Below, piece by piece: positions 1 through 6,369 of a DNA stretch of 7,380 nucleotides. The DNA lies in the NCBI GenBank assembly GCA_009925805.1, contig RFQF01000100.1:1-7380 (forward strand), in the 5' to 3' direction. The stretch comes from Flavobacteriia bacterium. GTDB lineage: Bacteria > Bacteroidota > Bacteroidia > Flavobacteriales_D > Crocinitomicaceae. The first letter of the stretch is position 1. Each line of letters begins with the position of its first letter. The position numbers and the translations under genes are program-made. The notes under the pieces are model-generated. The model worked only from the letters and a program-made list of their open reading frames with translations. It was not told the DNA's origin and did not search any database.

Positions 1-32
1 GTTATATTTATTATACATTATCACCTTCCAGT

Positions 33-935
33 TTGAAAACGTCCATGTTGGTTTTCTTTTGGATAATTATAGGATTATGGTTTGGAATTTATGCCTTGCA
101 AATGGCCATATATCTATTAACTTCGAATGAATTATCGATGCTTCCAGATGAGCAAATCGGGAATTTTTCAAAACCTGAAGTGCTAGAAATAGTGAATGAA
201 ATGTGGCGAAATTCTGGAAAAAAAGAACTACCCACCATTTACATCAGCGAAATCAGCATCGTGAATGCATTTGCAATCAATACCCTATTTAATTTTTTCA
301 AGCCTGTCAACGCCATTTACATCACCAGAATGACCCTCTCTTGTTTGACCCGTCAGGAACTACTTGGAATTCTTTATCATGAAATGGCGCATTTCAACAA
401 GTATATATATTTCGAAACCAGAACCATGAATATTACCCTTTTTTTCTTTTTATTATTTCCCTTGTCATTAACGGTGTTGATTCCAACTTTATTCTTGAAA
501 GTACTTTTCATTATTGGGATATTATTTTTAATGTTCTATTTGTGGGATCAAGTTCGATTGATTCACGAATTTGAAGGCCATGCTTTAGAGTATCTGTGCG
601 ATTTAGAAGCCAGCAAGCAGGTCGGTAAATTAGCAATGATAAACGCATTAATCGTTATTTGTAGAGAGAACATCCCAAAGGAAGAGGAAGCTAGAAAAAA
701 AATTCAAAAAAAGTTGATTTCGAAGAAACCTTTAAACCCTGTAGATTGGACATCTTTTGATACCCATATTGTGAATGGCAAAATTGAGCCGGAAGAATAC
801 GATAAATTGATTCACACTTTACTTTCTGCTGAAAACCCTCAATTGTTAGAAGGCTCTGAAAACGATGGCGATTCATCGAGTCACCCCAGTTTAACCAATC
901 GGGTGCTATTTCTGCATCGAAATGCTGCGCATTAA
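33..935 (+). CDS. M48-family membrane zinc metallopeptidase (HtpX/Ste24-like)
   Basis: Predicted membrane-anchored zinc endopeptidase of the M48 family, whose members degrade or process proteins at the membrane. Seen (300-residue numbering): an N-terminal hydrophobic segment (about 5-30), a conserved-looking NAFAI stretch (78-82), the zinc motif HEMAH (116-120), two membrane segments between about 134 and 170, and EYLCD (186-190), which sits where M48 enzymes carry their third zinc ligand (ExxxD). Near the C-terminus HPSLTNR (284-290) matches the HPxxxxR signature usual in this family, so the 3' end is intact. The start is uncertain. The listed start is a TTG at 33, an in-frame ATG lies at 45, and the frame stays open to the left window edge, so the gene could begin outside. 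The TATATTTA at 3-10 resembles a Bacteroidota -7 element and would favour a start at 33 or 45. By eye this gene is AT-richer than the rest. The substrate is unknown. Confidence 0.87.
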   Translation: MKTSMLVFFWIIIGLWFGIYALQMAIYLLTSNELSMLPDEQIGNFSKPEVLEIVNEMWRNSGKKELPTIYISEISIVNAFAINTLFNFFKPVNAIYITRMTLSCLTRQELLGILYHEMAHFNKYIYFETRTMNITLFFFLLFPLSLTVLIPTLFLKVLFIIGILFLMFYLWDQVRLIHEFEGHALEYLCDLEASKQVGKLAMINALIVICRENIPKEEEARKKIQKKLISKKPLNPVDWTSFDTHIVNGKIEPEEYDKLIHTLLSAENPQLLEGSENDGDSSSHPSLTNRVLFLHRNAAH

Positions 936-942
936 AGACCAA

Positions 943-1152
943 TTATTCAGCATTGCTACCAAGTCCAATTCAAATTGAATCGCTGATGATCAGGGGTTTT
1001 ACGTTGAATTGTTGTTGAAAGAAAATTTGATTCTTCGGGGTTATGTCAGAACTAGGTACGTTAAAAAAATTCTGTTGAGAAAAAACGTTCACCACCGCTA
1101 ATGCATTTACCAACAAAGTAAAAAGCACCCTGCACAACATAGATTTGTTCAT
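943..1152 (-). pseudogene. 5' remnant of a secreted or outer-membrane protein gene
   Basis: This covers most of the 311-bp stretch between the M48 gene and the SDR gene, which has no intact gene. Read leftwards from the ATG at 1152 there is a convincing signal peptide (MNKSMLCR, then a hydrophobic core ending in VFSQ). It is followed by NFFNVPSSDITPKN and IFFQQQFNV, a pattern I recall at the mature N-terminus of Bacteroidota envelope proteins; that is memory, not a search. Coding then meets TGA (972-970). Without any shift of frame it continues as IGLGSNAE, again family-like, before TAA (945-943), 8 bp from the end of the convergent M48 gene. The rest of the gene is missing. An in-frame upstream ATG at 1173 gives only seven acidic residues and is a less likely start. 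The alternative is a real 60-residue secreted peptide. The 1153-1246 part shows nothing else recognisable. Confidence 0.5.
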
Positions 1153-1246
1153 AAAATCATCATCAACATCCATTATTTCGCCAAACCTCCCGTGTCAGAT
1201 TCGAGGGAAATCTCAATTATTGAAAAGAGTAAACAAGCTCCTGTTC

Positions 1247-1960
1247 CTACATCCACAATCCGCCGTTCACGGAGAGTACCTGTCCTGTGATAGAATTGGC
1301 CTCGTCCGAGAGCAACATTTCCACCATTTTAACAATCCCCGCGGTATCGCCAAGTTTGGCAATGGGCGTTTTGGCGATGATTTGTGCTCGCATGTCGTCC
1401 GGTATTTCGCGGATCATGCCTTCGTCCATGTAACCGGGTGCGATGCAATTTACGGTGATTCCACAGGAGGCTAATTCCGATGCCATGGTGCGGGTTAAAC
1501 CAAACAAGGCGCTTTTTGAGGCCGAGTACGCTGCTGTTCCCGGTATTCCGGTTTGGGCAACAATCGAGGAAAAAAACACGATCCTGCCCCATCCTCGCTT
1601 GCGCATCGCTGGAATCAACCGTTGCGAAAGAAAAAAGGGCGCTTCATAGTTGATGGCATTCACTTTTCGGAATTCTTCCGCGCTAATCTTCCATGAAATG
1701 CCCGCACTCGGAATTCCTGCACAATGCAATACCACTTCACAATGTTCGGCTGCATCGACCACCCTTTGCAAGCCTTCTTCCGTGGTGAAGTCTGCACTTA
1801 ACCAGGTCGGAGGGTTCGGAATGCCCGAAGCAAAGGACGCCAAGGCAGCCACGTTTCGGTGACCTTGCAAGACCAAGGAATGGTTGGAGGCTGCGAGCGC
1901 TCGGGCTATACGCAAGCCTATTCCACCGCTCGCTCCCGTAATGAGTACCTTTCTTGCCAT
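1247..1960 (-). CDS. SDR-family oxidoreductase, FabG-like
   Basis: Classical short-chain dehydrogenase/reductase of 237 residues, the normal length, predicted cytoplasmic and NAD(P)(H)-dependent. Seen: the Rossmann motif TGASGGIG (8-15), the catalytic tetrad N104, S132, Y145 and K149 (YSASK at 145-149), the PG after strand 6 (175-176), and the C-terminal SITGQVLSVNGG stretch typical of FabG-type 3-oxoacyl-ACP reductases. The usual NNAG motif reads HCAG (79-82), a departure in the cofactor-binding loop. The start at 1960 is chosen over an in-frame one at 1987 because it puts MARKVLITGASGG at the N-terminus, and its ATG overlaps the stop of the upstream gene (TAATG). It is the last gene of the four-gene operon. 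Homology to FabG does not fix the substrate: it could reduce a 3-oxoacyl thioester that supplies an acyl donor, or a keto-sugar intermediate. The family call is secure; the role is inferred. Confidence 0.9.
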   Translation of the reverse strand: MARKVLITGASGGIGLRIARALAASNHSLVLQGHRNVAALASFASGIPNPPTWLSADFTTEEGLQRVVDAAEHCEVVLHCAGIPSAGISWKISAEEFRKVNAINYEAPFFLSQRLIPAMRKRGWGRIVFFSSIVAQTGIPGTAAYSASKSALFGLTRTMASELASCGITVNCIAPGYMDEGMIREIPDDMRAQIIAKTPIAKLGDTAGIVKMVEMLLSDEANSITGQVLSVNGGLWM

Positions 1961-2850
1961 TACCCGAATTTTCGTTTTGCCAACCAAGCCAAAGGCTTTG
2001 CCAACGTGTTCTTGATCAAAAGTAGGTATTCTACATCCCTTGCACCAAATTTTCGGTTGAATTCCCCTAATCCCTTGGCATTGCTACCCCCAAAATCCAG
2101 TTGCGTGCATGCTCCCGAAAGGGCTTTCATGGCTTCTACATGCAAATACACCATCCCTCCTACTTGCATGGCTTCCGGGGTAATCGCACCTTTTAAGTAC
2201 AGGGCCTGTCCGTTCACTTCCAAGTAGGCAGCAGCTCCGACCAACTCTCCTTTATTCCACAAAGAAAATTGCCGTAAATATCCACGGCCGTTGGCTTCTT
2301 CCATCAAACGTGATAAAATGAGATAATCATCATCTTTCAAATGGGTAAATTCTGCCCCTTTCACCCGACGAAAAAGAGCAATTAAACCTGCTGGATTTAC
2401 CGACGTATCCAGTTCAAACCCTTGTAGGGATGCTTTTTTATACTGCCTGCGATGGTTCTCTGAACATCTGGACAACGTGAAATTGGATAAATCAAGCACT
2501 TGATATCTTCGGATTCGTGGTTCATGAGGGGCTTCCAAGGCTACCCCCGCCAACTGCAAATAGGAAAAACGCTTCGAAAGGTAATGTTGAAGAGCCAAGG
2601 ATTGTTTATCATCAAAACCGATCGGAATAAAGCTCCGTGTAAGAAACGGCATGTGCGTATAAGGCACCCCAAACTTTTGCTGGGGCACGATAGGATAAAT
2701 GCCCTCATAATCATCCAGCACGTAGCCTTCCCAGTGCGGCGCCACCGAATCCAAATACCAACTCAATAGGAAAAAGAAGCCTTCAGGTTGTTCCGCCAAG
2801 ACTCGCCGGTCCCAACGCTGCTTATCGAGTTGTGCATTGGCTACAATCAT
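1960..2850 (-). CDS. FemAB/GNAT-like acyltransferase
   Basis: A 296-residue protein resembling the two-lobed GNAT-fold enzymes of the FemAB/Acetyltransf_6 type, which move acyl or aminoacyl groups onto amines of cell-wall or polysaccharide precursors. Seen: SENHRRQYKKA (130-140), matching the basic helix motif common in this group; a second GNAT-like half with LVGAAAYLEVNG (203-214), where a central strand is expected; and LDFGGSN...GLGEFNRKFGA (251-270), a characteristic C-terminal signature. The end (about 275-296) is a hydrophobic/basic tail. There is no signal peptide, so cytoplasmic action is likely. The start at 2850 shares ATGA with the stop of the deacetylase gene, and the stop overlaps the SDR start, so translation is probably coupled. 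The donor (acetyl-CoA, another acyl-CoA, or aminoacyl-tRNA) cannot be told from sequence. Confidence 0.83.
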   Translation of the reverse strand: MIVANAQLDKQRWDRRVLAEQPEGFFFLLSWYLDSVAPHWEGYVLDDYEGIYPIVPQQKFGVPYTHMPFLTRSFIPIGFDDKQSLALQHYLSKRFSYLQLAGVALEAPHEPRIRRYQVLDLSNFTLSRCSENHRRQYKKASLQGFELDTSVNPAGLIALFRRVKGAEFTHLKDDDYLILSRLMEEANGRGYLRQFSLWNKGELVGAAAYLEVNGQALYLKGAITPEAMQVGGMVYLHVEAMKALSGACTQLDFGGSNAKGLGEFNRKFGARDVEYLLLIKNTLAKPLAWLAKRKFG

Positions 2851-3818
2851 AGGACCGAGGAAAGTGTTACAAATTCATGATCTCCACAATGTTCAGCAAT
2901 AAATGCTTCCAAGGTTTTCAATCCGTATTCGGTTAAGGCTTTGGGATGACCGATTACCACGAGGAACGGTTCGTTGGCTTGCTTTGCCTTGCGCAACGCG
3001 CGATTTAGTTGGGTTGAAAAATATCCATCCGCACTCACGCACAAGCGATGTGCCCGTGTGAGCAATTGTTTTTTCGAACCTCCCCCCTTGGCCGGAGTTC
3101 CGTTTCCAATAGGCTTGTGATGCGAAGGAAAAAGTCGTCCGAACACAAACAGTTTCCAAAAAAACAAAGGCGAATAGTTCATGGATGCGATGGGTAATTC
3201 CGTAAAGTCACCTTCCACATCGAGCACGGCAGGGTCTTCCGTGAATTTCCAATGCGACACCTCCGGTGCATCCGTAAAATCATAGTAATACGGTTTCTTG
3301 GCGTTCTTTCCTCCCTTAAATACAGAAGAATCAAGGTGAATTCCCGTTTTTTTCATAGCATCTGCTACAGGAGCAAAAGGTTGCGCACACCATCCTCCCG
3401 CCCGATAACTTTGCATCGGTTGAGAAAGTAAGGAATTCATATAGGATGCGTAACGTTCCACGATACCCGACGCTTCTTCCGCCGAAAAATCCGACAACTT
3501 GTAAAACGATAAATCATGTTCCCATTGCCGGCCATTCCATCGGGACTTTTCCCAATGTGGATGGATATGTAAGCCTGTTTCATGGCCTTGGGCATCCCAT
3601 AACCGGATTTGATTTTTAATGGCTTGAAGATCCTGATTGCACGCTGCTTGCTCCTCAAACTTGATTAAACACCCGGCGTCGGGGAAAAAGGTAAATGGAA
3701 TCTTGTATTTCCCTGCGAGCGATAACAATCGATTCGAGGGTTCGAGCATGCATAGTTCCACCGTACCGCTGCGTTCGCCAAAAAACAATTCGTAATCCCA
3801 GGTAATGGCTATTTTCAT
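2847..3818 (-). CDS. NodB-type polysaccharide deacetylase (CE4-like)
   Basis: A 323-residue putative metal-dependent deacetylase that would remove N- or O-acetyl groups from a carbohydrate. Seen: motif 1 TWDYELFFG (6-14), where D8 would be the base and E10 replaces the usual second Asp; motif 2 HETGLHIHPHW (79-89), a His-rich metal site with H84, H86 and H88; motif 3 RAGGW (139-143); HLDSSVF (161-167); and a late catalytic-type His in IGHPKALTEYG (289-299). The LHIHPHW plus RAGGW form resembles the branch of NodB proteins found in exopolysaccharide loci rather than secreted peptidoglycan deacetylases. There is no signal peptide, which suits action on an intracellular precursor. A Gly/Lys-rich loop (about 238-250) is an unusual insertion. 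The start overlaps the upstream stop as ATGA, and the stop overlaps the downstream start the same way. The substrate is unknown. Confidence 0.86.
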   Translation of the reverse strand: MKIAITWDYELFFGERSGTVELCMLEPSNRLLSLAGKYKIPFTFFPDAGCLIKFEEQAACNQDLQAIKNQIRLWDAQGHETGLHIHPHWEKSRWNGRQWEHDLSFYKLSDFSAEEASGIVERYASYMNSLLSQPMQSYRAGGWCAQPFAPVADAMKKTGIHLDSSVFKGGKNAKKPYYYDFTDAPEVSHWKFTEDPAVLDVEGDFTELPIASMNYSPLFFWKLFVFGRLFPSHHKPIGNGTPAKGGGSKKQLLTRAHRLCVSADGYFSTQLNRALRKAKQANEPFLVVIGHPKALTEYGLKTLEAFIAEHCGDHEFVTLSSVL

Positions 3819-4708
3819 CGGTTTCCTTGAGGGTTATACATCGTTACACCGTGACGCTCATAGGCCTCCACCATCGTGTCGAACATTTTAGCCGCATCGA
3901 AAAGTAAGGAATCGGCTTGACCCATCTTCACCCTGTTGCAAACTTGTTTTTCGAAAAATAACGGAAGCAGTTCATCGCAGCGTCGAAGCTTCGACACTTC
4001 GGGATTATGGATCTTAGTGGAAATGGTTTGCGTTTTTCCAGCGTAATCGATCACGGTAAAATCATGAGGCATTGGGCAATAAACGGGCAAATTTACCTCA
4101 ACCGCATCCTCGAGCGTGTGCAGGTGCGTTCCCGCGTTATCCAAGGTTACACCGATATACAAAATCTTGCCGTTGCGTTGCATCAATTTGGCGTAAGGAG
4201 AATCTTGGTGGTATGGGGTATTTCTTGAAGTATGGTCTTTTACATAATCCCAAGCTTGCGCGCCCCATGCTGCCACGGGTTCGGTGGGATGCAAACTCCG
4301 CACTACGTCTTCGCCTTTCCGAAAGGTCTCTGAAATTTTCCCCAACGCGGAGGGGGTATTCCGGACATCAAACACTGGATGAGATTGGGCGTAATCCCAT
4401 TGGAGCAAGGCCACCGGTGATGTGGGCATGAGCAGTGCACCTTCCTTTCCTACCGTGGCTTTAAGGGCTTCCACCACCGTCGGTGCGCCACCTTGTACAT
4501 ACCCGAGCGCACTTAGGCTTGCGTGCACCATGAGGTGGTCGCCCGGCCTCACGCCCATTGCCTCCAGGTTTTTAAGGAGTTGATCGAGTGTGATTCCATT
4601 ACCGGATTGCTGCTGTTCCTTGAGCCATTGCTGCTGCTTCCGCTTTTTCCTGCGACGATACCCTCTTACCACAAAACCCGGAACCCATTTTTTCCACGAA
4701 GGACTCAT
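3815..4708 (-). CDS. AAC(3)-fold N-acetyltransferase, probably not a resistance enzyme
   Basis: A 297-residue member of the antibiotic N-acetyltransferase (AAC(3)/YokD) family, which transfers acetyl from acetyl-CoA to an amine. Seen: MVHASLSALGYVQGG (60-74), matching the family's HSSLSxxG...GG motif; TPSALGKISETFR (118-130); VRSLHPTEPVAAWG (136-149), the CoA-site signature; DSPYAKL (169-175); and LYIGVTLDNAGTHLHTLED (183-201), carrying the His/Glu pair (H195 or H197, E200) where the catalytic dyad lies. The N-terminus holds a strongly basic run (RGYRRRKKRKQQQ, 15-27) outside the usual fold, possibly for membrane or polymer contact. It is first in the operon, so its start at 4708 follows the divergent promoter region. 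Its neighbours (deacetylase, second acyltransferase, reductase) point to modification of an amino sugar in a surface glycan. Automatic annotation may mislabel it as aminoglycoside resistance. Confidence 0.88.
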   Translation of the reverse strand: MSPSWKKWVPGFVVRGYRRRKKRKQQQWLKEQQQSGNGITLDQLLKNLEAMGVRPGDHLMVHASLSALGYVQGGAPTVVEALKATVGKEGALLMPTSPVALLQWDYAQSHPVFDVRNTPSALGKISETFRKGEDVVRSLHPTEPVAAWGAQAWDYVKDHTSRNTPYHQDSPYAKLMQRNGKILYIGVTLDNAGTHLHTLEDAVEVNLPVYCPMPHDFTVIDYAGKTQTISTKIHNPEVSKLRRCDELLPLFFEKQVCNRVKMGQADSLLFDAAKMFDTMVEAYERHGVTMYNPQGNR

Positions 4709-4824
4709 GTTGCTAAATTACGTAAAGGAAAAGAAAGGTGGGGAAAGGAAATTTACGATTTTTAACAGAGCAAGTGGATAGATTCAAAAGGAATAGTGTA
4801 CTTTTAGGTAAAATAAAACAAGCT
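4709..4824. promoter_or_regulatory. Divergent promoter region
   Basis: This 116-bp gap separates the minus-strand operon from the plus-strand Spy-like gene and must hold promoters for both unless the genes are read from elsewhere. Bacteroidota -7 elements follow TAnnTTTG. On the plus strand TACTTTTA (4799-4806) fits six of the fixed positions approximately and leaves a short leader of about 13 bases. On the minus strand TAAATTTC (4755-4748) fits TAnnTTT, and TAATTTAG (4720-4713) is a weaker match only four bases before the start. No convincing TTTG -33 box was found at the expected spacing for any of these, so the exact sites are uncertain. Confidence 0.35.
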
Positions 4825-5169
4825 ATGAAACACTTTTTAATGATTCTTGCCCTTAACCTTGGGTTGGTAGTTGTGGCACAAACGGCAGAAGAACGCGCAA
4901 CAGCGCAAACCGACAAAATGAAGACATCCTTGAATTTAAGCGCAGAACAGTATACCAAAGTCTATGAAATAAATGTTGGAATCATCCGAAAAAACGACGA
5001 CACCAAAAATTCCACCTACTCGGATGAAGTCAAAAAAGAAATTCACCGAAGCAACGAACAGGCCCGCAGAGCCATGCTAAAAGACGTGCTCACGGCAGCT
5101 CAGTATGAGAAATTAGCGAAAGAAGGTAAGAAAGCTGTTAAGAAAAAGAGGAAGGCCAAGAAGGAATAA
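4825..5169 (+). CDS. Small secreted Spy/CpxP-like LTxxQ-type protein
   Basis: A 114-residue protein. The start at 4825 is preferred over an in-frame upstream ATG at 4738 because MKHFLMILALNLGLVVVAQ is a proper signal peptide, with probable cleavage after VAQ. An A-rich leader (aaaataaaacaagct) precedes the ATG. The mature part is helical and charged, with an LSAEQ motif (38-42) in LNLSAEQYTKVYEIN and an exact LTxxQ (89-93, LTAAQYEKL). This spacing of two LTxxQ-like motifs is the hallmark of the Spy/CpxP periplasmic chaperone/sensor group and related short Bacteroidota proteins. The C-terminus (101-114) is almost all Lys/Arg, which could bind polyanions such as lipopolysaccharide or nucleic acid; that is inference. 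There is no zinc or cysteine site. It is transcribed divergently from the acyltransferase operon. The next gene on the same strand starts 80 bp downstream. Confidence 0.78.
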   Translation: MKHFLMILALNLGLVVVAQTAEERATAQTDKMKTSLNLSAEQYTKVYEINVGIIRKNDDTKNSTYSDEVKKEIHRSNEQARRAMLKDVLTAAQYEKLAKEGKKAVKKKRKAKKE

Positions 5170-5249
5170 TCGCCGACAAAACCGAATCATTGATTGTTAT
5201 TACCGGTGTTACCGAGAACTTTCTATAGCGCCTGTTGTTCTACTCTTAA

Positions 5250-6368
5250 ATGCTCCCTGTGCCAAAAACCGGATACTTATTTACACCCTACGAAGCGCCG
5301 GACCAATCTCCTTTCGATCGCTTGTTTGACATCTTCGCAGAACTCATTACCCATACTTCTGGGGATGTAGAAGAAGCCTTAGATTGGTTCAAAGTGTTGG
5401 ATGAAGAATACCACTTAACCAACGAAGATTACACCCTTGAGGACTTCATCGAAGACCTGAAAAAGAAAGGGTATTTGCGCGAAGAAATCGAATCCAAGGG
5501 AAAGGGACAGCTTTCCATTACCGCCAAAACAGAACGAATTTTACGTAAAAACGCCATGGAACAGATTTTTGGATCGATTCGAAAAAATGGCCAAGGCAAT
5601 CATAAATCCAAAAAGAGCGGCATCGGAGATGAGGCCACCGGCGAATTTCGGAGTTACCAATTCGGAGATGCCCTTGATCACATCGCAATGACCGAAAGCT
5701 TAAAAAACGCCCAGATCAACCACGGAATTGGGACCTTTCGCCTGACCGAGCAAGACCTGGTGGTGGAGGACACCCACCATAAATCGCAAATGAGTACGGT
5801 GTTGATGATTGACATCAGCCACAGCATGATTCTATACGGCGAAGACCGCATAACGCCAGCGAAAAAAGTAGCCATGGCCTTGGCGGAACTCATCACCACC
5901 TCCTACCCTAAAGACACGTTGGATGTCATCGTTTTCGGAGATGACGCCTGGCCCATTAAGATCAAAGACTTACCCTATTTGAACGTTGGACCTTACCATA
6001 CCAACACGGTAGCGGGATTGGAATTAGCCATGGACATCCTCCGACGCAAAAGAAATACGAACAAGCAAATCTTCATGATCACCGACGGCAAACCGAGTTG
6101 CTTGCGTCTTCCCGATGGGCAATACTACAAAAACAGCAACGGCTTGGACGCTATGGTGGTAGAAAAATGTTACAACATGGCTGCCCAAGCTAGAAAATTG
6201 CACATTCCCATCACAACCTTCATGATTGCACAAGACCCGTACTTGCAACAATTTATAGAAGAATTCACCAAATCCAACAAAGGCAAGGCTTTTTACACCG
6301 GAATCAAAGGCCTTGGCGAAATGATATTCCACGATTACGAGTCCAACCGCAAAAAACGCATCAACTAA
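5250..6368 (+). CDS. VWA-domain protein, partner of Mg-chelatase-like ATPase
   Basis: A 372-residue cytoplasmic-looking protein with no signal peptide or membrane segment. Residues 1-110 form an acidic helical region. FRSYQFGDALDHI (133-145) is a conserved-looking linker in relatives I recall from many phyla. A von Willebrand A domain follows (about 183-360), with a complete MIDAS: DISHS (188-192, DxSxS), a threonine in HTNT (T251 or T253) and ITDGKPS (D279). The end, TTFMIAQDPYLQQF through IFHDYESNRKKR, also fits this group. MIDAS-type VWA proteins bind Mg2+ and act as adaptors for AAA+ motors, as ChlD does for ChlI in magnesium chelatase. The start is fixed: a stop lies directly upstream (TAAATG at 5247-5252). 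The 80-bp gap before it shows no clear terminator or promoter, so co-transcription with the Spy-like gene is possible. The process it serves is unknown. Confidence 0.9.
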   Translation: MLPVPKTGYLFTPYEAPDQSPFDRLFDIFAELITHTSGDVEEALDWFKVLDEEYHLTNEDYTLEDFIEDLKKKGYLREEIESKGKGQLSITAKTERILRKNAMEQIFGSIRKNGQGNHKSKKSGIGDEATGEFRSYQFGDALDHIAMTESLKNAQINHGIGTFRLTEQDLVVEDTHHKSQMSTVLMIDISHSMILYGEDRITPAKKVAMALAELITTSYPKDTLDVIVFGDDAWPIKIKDLPYLNVGPYHTNTVAGLELAMDILRRKRNTNKQIFMITDGKPSCLRLPDGQYYKNSNGLDAMVVEKCYNMAAQARKLHIPITTFMIAQDPYLQQFIEEFTKSNKGKAFYTGIKGLGEMIFHDYESNRKKRIN

Positions 6369-6369
6369 T

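Larger units (their letters stand above)
1247..4708 (-). other. Four-gene translationally coupled operon
   Basis: The four minus-strand genes run AAC(3)-fold transferase, NodB deacetylase, FemAB-like transferase, SDR. The junctions overlap as ATGA (3818-3815), ATGA (2850-2847) and TAATG (1962-1958). No internal promoter or terminator was seen, so one transcript starting in 4709-4824 is likely. No clear hairpin plus T-run follows the SDR stop. Tight packing suggests stable stoichiometry and a shared pathway. No glycosyltransferase, flippase or polymerase is visible inside the window, so if this is a glycan pathway, its assembly genes lie elsewhere. Confidence 0.85.

Noticed and set aside
691..942. 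Minus-strand open frame of 83 codons antisense to the M48 gene.
   Set aside because: It lies opposite a gene with clear zinc-site motifs, has no recognisable domain or signal peptide, and its frame differs from the gene remnant next to it.
968..980. Palindrome ATTCAAATTGAAT after the M48 stop as a terminator.
   Set aside because: The stem is only four to six A/T-rich pairs with almost no loop and no T-run follows. It also lies inside the gene remnant.
1211..1222. TCAATTATTGA palindrome after the SDR stop as an operon terminator.
   Set aside because: A four-pair A/T stem without a clear T-run on the minus strand is too weak to call.
1145..2769. Several plus-strand open frames antisense to the SDR and FemAB-like genes.
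   Set aside because: They are shadows of strongly supported minus-strand genes and show no family motif or hydrophobic pattern of their own.
4007..4431. Plus-strand open frames antisense to the AAC(3)-fold gene.
   Set aside because: No motif or plausible start context, and the opposite strand codes for a motif-complete enzyme.
3815..4708. Calling the AAC(3)-fold gene an antibiotic-resistance determinant.
   Set aside because: Only the fold and motifs support it. The operon partners are glycan-type enzymes and there is no mobile element or resistance cassette context.
5203..5214. CGGT-GTT-ACCG hairpin between the Spy-like and VWA genes.
   Set aside because: Four base pairs and no T-run; not enough for a terminator or regulatory element.
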